This document shows positions 1-7,990 of a DNA stretch of 16,035 nucleotides, piece by piece (the first letter of the stretch is position 1; every line of letters begins with the position of its first letter). The stretch is from the NCBI GenBank assembly GCA_009602725.1, contig WELB01000029.1, positions 194,686-210,720 of the forward strand. The letters are read 5' to 3'. A program made the translations under genes and the position numbers. The stretch comes from Spirogloea muscicola (Eukaryota > Streptophyta > Zygnematophyceae > Spirogloeales > Spirogloeaceae). The notes beneath the pieces were generated by a model, which worked only from the letters and a program-made list of their open reading frames with translations, searched no databases and was not told the DNA's origin.

Positions 1-3000
1 CTGCTTGCGGCGCTGCGCGGCGGCGGCGGCGTCGGGCGCCCCGCGCCGCGGCGCCGGCCGAAGACGGTGGCGGTAACGTGGTGAGTCGGCTCGTGGCGGC
101 GCCGCCCATCTCCGGCCCGTCCCAGAGCTTCGCTTGGAATGGCTTTCCTTCGCACGTTGGCCGATTGCCACTCCAGTCGACGCACATCGCCAGTGATTGA
201 TTTATCCCGATAATAAATAATGTGATCACTTATTGTGGGTGGCAGGCCCCTGCTGAGGCTGGCCAGGAGAAGGAAGACCTGGCCGCCAAGGTGAGCTCCT
301 CGACTCACCTCGGCGGTGCCTCGCCCGGCTCGTTGGGCGTCCTCGGCGCGTCGCTCTGCGATGGCTCTGCTGGGACGAGCCCAGACTCGCGAGATTCAGT
401 TAGCAGCAAATGCATGTGATCAAACAAAATTACATTACGGGCAACATGCAGCTGGCAGCTGCATTGCAACTAAGGAGAAAAGCTGTTAGCAGAAATCATT
501 AGTGGTAGAGCATGTTGGCGCAGCTGGCTGCTGCGGAGGCCGAGGCGAGCGCCCTGAGGCTGGAGCTCGCGGCCAGGCGCGCCGAGCGGCTGGGCGAGCT
601 CCCCAAGGCCAAGGCCGCCAGGAGTGCCAAGCGCATCGACGGCACGGGGTACCGGGAGACGATGAGCTTCGGGCCCAACAAGATGACTGGTGAGCTGTGC
701 CCACCGGAGACCCACCGCTACGTCGTCCTCCTTGCAAGTCATGGCTGTCGCAGGGGACACAGAGAGCGCAGACGTGCACTGTGGTACTTGCTCCCCACTG
801 TCCCTTGTCTTCTTTTCAGCATGCAAACTTACTCTTTGTTATGATGGTGACGATCAAAGCTTGGTTGCCATGTTAGCCAGACATAGTCCCAGAGGCGAGA
901 TCCATGCACGAGCTGTTGGCAATTGATAGCTTATACGACAAGGCATAGATGAGCAGTAGCTGCATGTGTTACTGCTTACATGTCAGCATTTCTGTACTAC
1001 CAACATGATGCATAATATACTCTTATCTCCACATTCACCAGGCTGCTTGGAGCCCCTGGTGTAGACTTATGTAGGCTAGTAACATATTTTTCCACTTCAC
1101 AAACACGCTGACTACAATTACAAGTACAATGGCAGCTCACTGCAGTCCATGCCATGTGCAGTGCAGGTAGGCCCGATCAGCAGGCCGACAAGTGGGGTCT
1201 GACGGAGAGCCGCATGTTCCTGGACAAGGGGGGGCTGTCGGAGCTCCTGGGCGGCTCGCCGCAGGAGGAGGGTGCTGAGGCCGTCGTGCGCCGCCGGCTG
1301 CTAATTGGCCTCGGGCTCACGGCTGCGGCAGCCGGGCTCGCCTTTGTGAGTGAATGTGCACTCACTTACTGAAAGATGCACAACTCAGCTGGTGAGCACT
1401 GCAATTTGAGTTGGGGATGATGATGCGGTGAAGAGAAGGAGTAAGAAGCTTCACATGCGTGTCAGTCAACGTCCATCTGACGGCTGAAGCGTGCTAGCAT
1501 TCCGGCTCGCAGCTCAAGCTCCCGGCGCTGCTGACGCGGCCCTCGAAGCCGCTGTTCTTCTACCTGGTGCCTGTCGTCCAGCTCGAGGCCACCCTCAAGT
1601 CCCTCTTCTCCTCTGCAACAGGTTTCGCGTCTTTCTCTTGACAGCTATTAGCAAACCCCCTCAAATCGACGATCGTAGCCTCATGCAAGGGGAGAGTGCT
1701 CTGGCCTCCATCTATATGTGTCCTGGTAAAGCATGACATGTCTGCTGTTGGTGCTTCTAACCCTCACTATCATCAGCTAATTTGGGTTGACGCTATGCCG
1801 CCTTGTTTTTGACTCACTGAGCTTGTGGCAGATGCCAGTGCTGTCAGGTCGCGCTTACAGGCTGCCATCGGTGAACCTGGCTCCCTCAAAGAAAACCTAC
1901 TAAGGTTGTGCACGATTCTTACTTCACTCTCCATCCAGAGTATAGCTGTTGAGTCAGATTGCAGATTGCAGGCTGCTAACATAGCTCGTCATCTCCTTTG
2001 GTGCTTAGCATGGCTGCTGATAGCATACAATGCTGCACTGCATGAGATGGCTTTGCCTGACTCTGTGTTCGTCGTTTTGAACAGTGCCTCTGCTCTCTTG
2101 GAGGGCAGTGATAGTGACAAGGCAGTCAGTCTTACTTTTGAGATTCTAGAGTATCTTGATCAGGTATACACTGATGCGGATTGCAATGAGCACTTTGACT
2201 CTTCAAGCTGACTGCCAAGCTAATCCAACTGTCAAGCCCCTTGCACAATGATGGCTTGCTTGCAAGTACCCTTGCAAGTACGCTACTTTACATATGAGTT
2301 TCTATCATGGTCAATTTGCACTGAGATGTTGGGTTTTATGTCTTACCAATTACAATTTGCTGATGTCTGTCCATGCTAACGCAGGCGGATTTCAGCAAGT
2401 ACTTCAGAAATCTTGGGGAGCTTTCTGAGAAACAAAAGTGAGGTCCAATATCAAGTAGATCTGTCTTTGGACTGGTGTCTTCAATGTCAGCCTGCTTTTG
2501 ACCTGCTTGACCAGACTAGAAATTACATGTTGAGGTAAGAATGTCAGTTCGGGCTTTAGGTCGGGCTCCATCATCACAACCATTGTCTTGCAGTTCTTTG
2601 AGCTGTAAAGCGTCTCCCTCACTTTCTACCTCCTGTGAGCTTCAGATTGAGCAATCTGCTTTCTTCTTCACAGAGCACATTTGACATTCATCACTGACAG
2701 CAAGGTTGAGGACCTGTTGTGTGATGCAGGTCTGACTTTCTCAAGTTCAGCACTTCGTCCATCGAGGTATGTCTTACGATGTCATGCCAAGGCCGCTATA
2801 TGATCAACTCGCTGTACCATTGGACACACTCGACAATCACAGTGCAATCTGCATTCACGTCACTGATATCATCCACAAGCACTGTCTTTGTAGCACGACT
2901 CCAGCCCTCTTGGACAGTACAAGTGAAGTTTGTGCTTCCTTTCGAAAACGATGGTGTCCTATTACATGATCAGGGTGACCCGCCTCGTTGCCCAATGCAG

Positions 3001-3087
3001 GCAACCCTGAGCAAAGTTAAGGAATTCCTCAAGCTGATCCCGTCAGAGGCCCTGGATGCCGCGAGGCTGCAGCTGCCGGCCAATTGA
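1..3087 (+). CDS. Probable chloroplast membrane protein of unknown function (5' partial, 10 exons)
   Basis: Exons that join in phase are 1-72, 246-290, 524-689, 1167-1345, 1513-1621, 1832-1904, 2085-2163, 2385-2437, 2730-2766 and 3001-3087. They total 900 bases, or 299 residues plus TGA. All introns are GT-AG, with varied donors (GTGAGC, GTAACG, GTATAC, GTTGTG). The visible N-terminus is Arg/Gly/Ala-rich and resembles the end of a transit peptide. Next come an Ala/Glu/Arg-rich coiled-coil-like helix (APAEAGQEKEDLAAK onward), a soluble linker with KWGLTESRMFLDKGGLSELL, a basic RRR followed by a hydrophobic segment (LLIGLGLTAAAAGLAF), and a second hydrophobic stretch around LFFYLVPVV. The remaining 120 or so residues look all-helical and end in FLKLIPSEALDAARLQLPAN. 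The combination suggests a thylakoid or envelope membrane protein with a helical C-terminal domain, but I do not recognise the family. Exon phases agree throughout, so the model is firmer than the function. The exon at 2730-2766 is the least certain. Confidence 0.8.
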
Positions 3088-3162
3088 GATATCACAGCCG
3101 TCTGTGGAGATTCCATGACCGTCTCTTCAAGGGTTTACCTCAAATGTTCCGTGCCAGCTTGC
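3088..3162. other. Convergent intergenic gap of 75 bases
   Basis: Only 75 bases separate the stop of the plus-strand gene from the stop of the minus-strand hydrolase, so the two 3' untranslated regions must nearly touch or overlap. I see no clear TGTAA signal for either gene inside the gap. The nearest minus-strand TGTAA (TTACA on the plus strand, 2962-2966) lies inside the last intron of the neighbouring gene. If it were used, the hydrolase transcript would be antisense to that gene's last exon. Confidence 0.6.
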
Positions 3163-4121
3163 TCACGGGGCCTTCTGAGACAAGCTCGTCCTGAAGTCAC
3201 CTTCAGAGAGGACGGTGCCAAAGCCGTATGCAATATTTCGCAGAGTGGCTTTGTGGTACTCGTCACTGAGTGTTGCCGTTGCATCACCGGCGAAGAACGC
3301 TCGGTAGCCCCGCACAAAGGCTGCTCTGGCTGACGTTTCACAGCAGAGGTTGGTCATGACGCCGGTGATGACAACCTCGTGAACTCCACGATCCTGCCCA
3401 AGTGCAAATCTACTCCTGAATCCCCCATCTATTGGAGATTATAATTCTTAACAAAGCCTTGGCACTGTAGCCGTGAGATGGTCGTCACTTAAAGTGAGCA
3501 TGTCTTCACAGACAAGCCATTCCTTTTTGGTCAGTAGACAAAGCACCGAGATGCTGTCAAGAAGGGTAAGGTGAACTGTCCTTGCAACTTTGAAGTTGGA
3601 ATTGCTTACCAACTATCAGAATCGTTGCATTTTCCGCCAATACCACTCGCAAGTGCGAACAGGCTTCATTGGTGTAAGGCACTTTGTCCATTGCTTGGTT
3701 GAAGCCTTATCAAAGTAAAAGTCTACCAGAATTTAATCATAAGCAAAACGTACTGAGCGCAGCTCACCTGCAGGATGCGGTCGAGGTCGGTGCCGTAGAA
3801 GGCGTCGTACCTGTCCTTCCGGACGACGGCGTCACCCGGCAACCTCGGCACCTCCGGCAGCAGCTCACCGTCAGGCGACCCCTCGACGATGATCTGCGGC
3901 CACCACTCCCGCAGCATGTTCGAGCGACGGCCGCCGTCTGACTCTGGGCTGTGCAGGTGCTGCGTGTGGACGACGAGCATGCCCACTTGGCGTGCGACGG
4001 CGACGTAGCCCGTCAGCGGCTTCGCAATCGGCTCAGCGATGCTCCGGAAGTGCTCCTGCATGTCGATAACCAGCAGCGCGGCCGAGGCCGGGTCGACGGC
4101 GGCCCGGCGCCGGCCTGCCAT
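3163..4121 (-). CDS. Isochorismatase-family cysteine hydrolase (nicotinamidase-like)
   Basis: Two exons, 4121-3768 and 3393-3163, join in phase 0 across a 374-base GT-AG intron (donor GTGAGC, acceptor CAG). They encode 194 residues, a normal length for this superfamily. The fold is shown by LLVIDMQ (catalytic Asp, about residue 20), VVRKDRYDAFYGTDLD (catalytic Lys, about 102) and VVITGVMTNLCCETSARAAF (nucleophile Cys, about 135, followed by a second Cys). Family members hydrolyse amides or vinyl ethers such as nicotinamide or isochorismate through a Cys-Asp-Lys triad; the substrate here cannot be read from sequence. The ATG at 4121 is the first in frame after a TAG at 4212-4214. However, the open frame between them is Ala/Ser/Pro-rich (VQALATPAGAAASRAPSSSG) and resembles a transit peptide. 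An upstream exon carrying the true start, or a non-AUG start such as GTG at 4199, is therefore possible. Confidence 0.93.
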
Positions 4122-4627
4122 GGCTGCGCCGCTCGAGCTGGGCGCCCGGCTGGCGGCAGCCCCCGCCGGTGTCGCCAGAGCTTGCACGGCGGCCGCCACT
4201 GCTGTGCCACTCTAAGCCGAGGAGCCTCGTCGCGTGGCAGTCGCCGCAGCTGCGGAGCTCGAGGTGCGCGGGCAAGTCACTAACTTGCTCCCTGCCGGAA
4301 AACAGGGTGCAGCCCTTCCCGGTGGCTCGGTGCCTTTGGGTCTTGTGTCCTGCTACCGTATGCGTTTGTCTATGTCGCTACTGCGTTCCCAAGCGCTTGC
4401 TTTGCATCACCGCGCTGGTCGTGCCCTTGCAGCAGCCTCTGGCTTGCGCAGCGGGGTTGCTCTTCCTCCCCTCAGCTCATCTGACTTCCTACTGCTGACA
4501 CGGGGTTACTAAGAGCGCCCCGGCTGTCTAGCCTGTGGCTCCGTCATGAACACCTGTATGCATCTGGCTGGCTTTCACAGCCGCTCTTATAATATCAGCA
4601 GCCGCTTCCCCCGGAAAAGGAAGCAGA
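4122..4627. other. Upstream region of the hydrolase gene; weak plus-strand ORF
   Basis: This stretch should contain the promoter and 5' UTR of the minus-strand hydrolase, and possibly its transit-peptide coding part (4122-4211). On the plus strand, an ATG-initiated ORF at 4360-4512 begins MRLSMSLLRSQALALHHRAG, which looks like a mitochondrial presequence. No downstream exon follows before the repeat island, so I do not call a gene. No TATA box is evident. The motif ATATCAGCAGCCGC near 4590-4604 recurs at the start of the repeat copy at 7806. Confidence 0.4.
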
Positions 4628-4629
4628 AA

Positions 4630-4660
4630 CCCTAAACCCCCCAATTCCTAAACCCTAAAC
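4630..4660 (+). repeat. Interstitial telomere-like motifs (CCCTAAA type)
   Basis: CCCTAAA occurs at 4630-4636 and CCTAAACCCTAAAC at 4647-4660, separated by CCCCCCAATT. This matches the C-rich strand of the plant and green-algal telomere repeat TTTAGGG. The motifs lie just outside the first unit of the repeat island. They are too short and degenerate to be a functional telomere. Confidence 0.7.
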
Positions 4661-4675
4661 GCCCATATAGAGAAG

Positions 4676-5300
4676 AGGGGCTGAGGCCAGCCCTAAAGGA
4701 ATGGACAAAACCCAAAGAGCCAAAAAGATACCGACAAGGAAAAATTACACAGCTAGACACACGAGGACGCAACGGGACACTCAGTAAACCAGTGAACTCA
4801 TTTGATAAAGAAGCAAGCGCGGCCAGACTAATTGGTGGCTGGGAGAGGCCAGCCCAAAGGAGTGGACAAGGTCTGAAGGAGCCGGAGTGCTAAGGACTGA
4901 GACAGCGGCAAGCTATTTCATGAAGAAGAAAGGGCTCGCCCATTGAGGATAGGGGCTGAAAAAGCCAGCCCAAAAAAGAAGGAACATAGTGTCTCATAAA
5001 GCACTTCTCGAAGCTGTGCAAGAAAGGGGCTCTCTTAATCGAAGGACTGAGCTCTTCCAAGTAGAAGGCAGAGGCTGTGGATAGCCAGCCCAGCATGGAA
5101 TGGACAAGGTCCAAAGGGCCAAAGGCGCCTAAACCACACAGCTACACAAGAGACTACAGCGAACTTAGTCACCCCGAGTTAGCAGCAGCAAGTCGGAGTA
5201 ACTTGAAGCTGGAAAAGAGGCACCCCGAGGAGACCAGAAGGGGGCAAGGGCTGTGAACGGCCAGCCCGAAACGAAGTGACAAGGTGTGGAGGGGCCAACA
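4676..5300 (+). repeat. Direct array of at least five degenerate hairpin-bearing units
   Basis: Units begin near 4676, 4832, 4945, 5069 and 5244, a spacing of roughly 110 to 175 bases. Each has a core GGCTG-N(4-8)-CCAGCCC, which folds into a small hairpin. The core is followed by AAAGGAATGGACAAGGT-like sequence and then by a run similar to AAAGGGCC. Longer similarity extends downstream: ACACAGCTAGACACACGAGG in the first unit corresponds to ACACAGCTACACAAGAGACT in the fourth. Similar units reappear in reverse orientation at 5686-5990. No transposase or reverse transcriptase frame is visible, so this is a non-coding tandem repeat or a non-autonomous element. Confidence 0.75.
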
Positions 5301-5685
5301 AGTGCTTTCCCAAAGCTTTCCCGGGTACGATAACAACTTAGTGACCTCTAGTGACGAGCCGCCGATCAGGAAGACTAGCACCAGGCAAGCAATCCCCATG
5401 GCGAAAGCCAGAGAAGCTGTGCAAGGTGGCCCCAGCTCGCCTCGAGAAGGGTAGGAGGGGCGAGCTATAGAAATTGGAGTGTATAGGGTCAGAGCTGAGA
5501 TCTAGGGCGCACTCGCGCTAACCCCTCCTCTCTTCTCGCGCTCGTTTGTACCTCTGCCCTATGTTTCTCCTCCTGCCTTACTTTGGCTGCGCTATTCCCC
5601 CGCTGCTACCTTCCTGGACTTGTGGCTGTTGTTAGGAACTATTGAGGTTTTCGTGAGTGGTCTCTCCGGTTTTCGGCTTGCTTTT
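5301..5685. other. Spacer between the direct and inverted repeat arms
   Basis: The spacer holds a GC-rich stretch (GGGGCGAGCTATAG near 5457) followed by a pyrimidine-rich stretch around 5520-5620 (CTCCTCTCTTCTCGCGCTCG). No credible coding frame or RNA gene was seen. Its position makes it the centre of the imperfect inverted repeat. Confidence 0.4.
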
Positions 5686-5750
5686 GGACAGTGTTCATCC
5701 TTTTGTGGGCTGGCTTCTCTCAGCCCTTGCCCCCATTGGGAGTGGTGGTC

Positions 5751-5781
5751 AGAAGTGGCTCTCATTGGGAGAGCCACTTCT
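5751..5781. repeat. Perfect hairpin, 13-bp stem, 5-base loop
   Basis: AGAAGTGGCTCTC at 5751-5763 is exactly complementary to GAGAGCCACTTCT at 5769-5781, with loop ATTGG. It lies inside the inverted arm of the repeat island. Confidence 0.9.
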
Positions 5782-5925
5782 GTCACAGCCCTGCCCCAGT
5801 TCTGAGCTAGCGCTTACGGCACCTTCGTACTTTGGCCCCTTCGAACCTTGTCAATGCTTTTCGGGCTGGCTTATCACAGCCCTTGCCCCCATTGGGAGAG
5901 CCACTTCTCTCTTCTTACAGCCCTT

Positions 5926-5951
5926 GTGGCTCTCCCCATCGGGAGAGCCAC
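5926..5951. repeat. Perfect hairpin, 11-bp stem, 4-base loop
   Basis: GTGGCTCTCCC at 5926-5936 pairs exactly with GGGAGAGCCAC at 5941-5951 around the loop CATC. It shares its arm sequence with the hairpin at 5751-5781 and with a half-copy near 5893-5907, so one palindromic motif appears to have been duplicated. Confidence 0.9.
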
Positions 5952-5992
5952 TTTCTTTCTTTTCACAGCCCTCGGCCCCTTGCTTGTTTGCT

Positions 5993-6014
5993 CTAAACCC
6001 CGGGTTTGATTTAG
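5993..6014. repeat. Head-to-head telomere-like motif
   Basis: CTAAACCCCGGGTTTGATTTAG contains CTAAACCC followed directly by CGGGTTT and TTTAG, so telomere-like sequence occurs in both orientations at the right edge of the repeat island. Its core AAACCCCGGGTTT is a near-perfect palindrome. It mirrors the CCCTAAA motifs at the left edge. Confidence 0.55.
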
Positions 6015-6150
6015 GCCCTCTGGCACCAGTTCGAGCTTACCCAGGGTCCCCCTGCAGAGCATGGGTCTAAGCGCAGTGTCCAGAGTCCTAGAGGTTGCTG
6101 TCTACACTTTAAATTGGCCTCCCTTTCAATATCATGCGCACCGCGTGCCT

Positions 6151-6164
6151 TCTCTCTCTCTCTC
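6151..6164 (+). repeat. (TC)7 microsatellite followed by TATAAA
   Basis: Seven TC dinucleotides are followed by TTATAAAGG at 6165-6173. A pyrimidine tract next to TATAAA could be a core promoter on the plus strand, but no plus-strand gene follows. I treat it as a simple repeat. Confidence 0.7.
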
Positions 6165-6191
6165 TTATAAAGGTCAAGTTTAAGGCCTCAG

Positions 6192-6410
6192 TCAGCAGCT
6201 TCCGCACATTATCTGCGACCTCTGTGCAGGTTTCATAGATTGCAGCAGGCAACCAACAATTGTAGGTGTACTTGAGAGGCATTTGGCGCTATCATGCACC
6301 CGCTCAGATAGGATGAGCTGCCTCAGCAGTTGGCTGGCCTTGTGGGCTTGCGGAGAAGGGCGCTTCCAAAGGCACTCAGTGATAAAAGAAGTACTACAGC
6401 ACCTTAACAT
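6192..6410 (-). other. Weak minus-strand ORF downstream of the YGxY-repeat gene
   Basis: From the ATG at 6410 a frame of 72 residues runs to TGA. Its C-terminal half (HKASQLLRQLILSERVHDSA, then CLLQSMKPAQRSQI) reads like a helical, possibly repeat-type protein segment. A second frame overlaps it: ATG at 6282 to TAA at 6109, 57 residues, containing AAIYETCTEVADNVRKLLTE. Either could be a terminal exon, a gene relic or chance. This is also where the 3' UTR of the gene ending at 6671 should lie. No homologue is recognised. Confidence 0.25.
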
Positions 6411-6670
6411 GGCAAGCCAGCAGCAGTGACTCAGATGGCTACCTTCTGGCCTGCAGTTATGAAGGATCTTAAAATAAGCATTGCTCAGGTACATATAAGT
6501 GGGTGCTGAAACAATTTGAATAATATGGCAAAAGCTAAGAAGGATAGCAGGAAGTAGCTTAAAGGCATAACAAAGAGTGGCAAAATATAGTAACAGTAAA
6601 CTGCCTGCATTTGATGAAGACCTTGCTTTGCTCAGCATGTTCTGCGCACCACGGCTCTCTGAGGCGCTGC

Positions 6671-7730
6671 TCACTGCTTGGTGGCGGGTTCCTGCGGTGG
6701 GGCCTCGCCTTCTGCACCTCATCCATAGACAGCGCCACTAGTCACGAATAAATACAGTATCAATGCCAATGTATACCATGGTACCTCGAGCAAGAGACAT
6801 CTGGTCATTGGGAAGCAGCATTTAAACTTTGTAAGTTGTGCTGCTTAATACCTAGTGTAAAAGAAGAATGCATAGCACAAATACAAAGGTCAGGCTTGAC
6901 TGGAAGGACAAGACAGAACGCGAGCAGGTCCTCCAGCATGGGCCTCACCGCCAGGGGCCAGGCCCGTGACGATTGTCTTGGTGGTGGTCTCAGTTGTTGT
7001 GCTGGCCACGGGCTTGCCACTCTCGTCAGCTATCGTGCCCTGCTGCTGCGCCGTGTGCGTCGCCGTCGCCACCGGCTGGCCGCTCGCGCTCGTCGTTGTC
7101 TGCCGGCACGGCGACCACAGGGCTCCTTTACCGCATCAGAGCGACCAACGTAATGGGAGGACTCGCTTTCTACTTACCCTTTACTTATGCTATGATGTCA
7201 ATAGGGCGTCCATCAATAATCAGATTTCCTTCTTAAATGGGCTTTACTCTTAATGCCACTTGCTATCGGCCGCCGGTCATCCAACATGGCAAATCAATGG
7301 GAGTCCCGGGGTCGTTAGGAAATGAAGGTGCAGGCACACCAACCTGCGTGGTGGTGCGGCCGTCCATCTGGTCGTCCAGCTTGTGCAGGAGGCCGCTGGC
7401 CTGCTTCACGTAGCTGCCGTACTCGGACTTCTGGACCGACTGGCGAGGCAGCACAACCCAAAAAACTGGTCACAGATCGGCGAGACGACTCGAGCCGCGG
7501 CCCTCCCACGGCGGCGAGGGCGGACTAGCGACGCGCGAGGAGGCCTCACCGCGTTCGCCGCCGCCTTGTCGACGAGTCCCACGGCCTGGTCGAGGTACTT
7601 GCCGTAGTCGCCGCCGGCCGCCGCCCCGCCCGCCGCCGGCGCCGCCGCCGAGGGCTCCCCTTCGCCGGNCGGCGGCGGCGGCGGGTGGTTGCGACGGCAC
7701 GTGCTCGGGGGTTGCGGGTCGGCGACTGCC
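6671..7730 (-). CDS. Small Ala/Thr-rich protein with two YGxY helical repeats; frame broken by an N
   Basis: Exons on the minus strand are 7730-7550, 7439-7344, 7099-6949 and 6711-6671, with GTGAGG, GTTGGT and GTGAGG donors and CAG acceptors. Exon 1 is 181 bases and contains the only ambiguous base (N, 7669) within a GCC run. Omitting N gives 180 bases and puts the ATG at 7730 in frame with all later exons, for 155 residues. The N-terminal 40 residues are Pro/Ala/Gly-rich. Two related segments follow, GDYGKYLDQAVGLVDKA and SEYGSYVKQASGLLHKLDDQ, one on each side of intron 1. Then comes a Thr/Ser-rich region (VASTTTETTTKTIVTG) and an acidic tail, GEGEAPPQEPATKQ. No signal peptide or membrane span is seen. 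The YGxYL..A..L..K pattern faintly recalls plant nodulin-related stress proteins, but that is only a guess and the function is unknown. Confidence 0.78.
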
Positions 7731-7805
7731 CATTTCCTTCTTCGGCTATGTAGTTACTAGTTAACTAATTAACTAGCTAACTCAGTTCAATTTCTAATTA
7801 ATTGA
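7731..7805. repeat. AT-rich low-complexity stretch
   Basis: Short repeats of the TTAACTAATTAACTAGCTAA kind fill 7745-7805, immediately upstream of the start of the minus-strand YGxY-repeat gene. It may be part of that gene's promoter. No TATA box stands out. Confidence 0.5.
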
Positions 7806-7990
7806 TATCAGCAGCCGCATACATACTCTTAGTTGATCCGTTCTGCAGATTACTCCGGCTTGCGGCTGCTGACCCCATTCGCTGTAGTCTCTTGCATAGA
7901 TTAGCGCTTTTCTGGCCCCTTTCCTTATATTCCATCCTTCTTCTGGGCTGGCCACTCACAGCCAATGCCCTCTACTGGAAATGGAGTGTG
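7806..7990 (-). repeat. Dispersed copy of the island repeat unit, inverted
   Basis: Read on the minus strand, this stretch aligns by eye with 5068-5215 of the island. Matching pieces occur in the same order: GGCTGTGAGTGGCCAGCCCA, then GGATGGAAT, AGGGGCC, CAAGAGACTACAGCGAA, and AGCAGCCGCAAGCCGGAGTAA. The outer end holds a 12-base inverted repeat (TCAGCAGCCGCA near 7808-7819 against TGCGGCTGCTGA near 7861-7872). This shows that the unit is mobile or dispersed and not confined to one array. Confidence 0.7.

Larger units (their letters stand above)
5686..5990 (-). repeat. Inverted copies of the repeat unit
   Basis: Read on the minus strand, 5990-5686 contains GGGGGCAAGGGCTGTGATAA followed by GCCAGCCCG and a GACAAGG...AGGGGCC run. 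This closely follows the direct unit at 5235-5295. The copy around 5690-5735 best resembles the unit at 4945-4995, including the ACATAGTGTC-like region. Interposed are several AGAAGTGGCTCTC/GAGAGCCACTTCT segments, which correspond to AGAAAGGGCTCGCCCATTGAG near 4928-4948 in the left arm. Confidence 0.75.

Noticed and set aside
1825-2211. 128-codon plus-strand open frame read as one exon
   Set aside because: It reads through two real exons (1832-1904 and 2085-2163) and the intron between them. Splicing at GTTGTG and CAG gives better continuity with the neighbours.
4630-4660. Functional telomere or chromosome end
   Set aside because: Only three or so telomere-like units are present, interrupted, with ordinary genes on both sides.
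5657-6070. 137-codon plus-strand open frame through the inverted repeat arm
   Set aside because: It follows the repeat units (repeated SALAPIG- and ITALAPIG-like pieces come from the repeat DNA) and has no start context or protein family.
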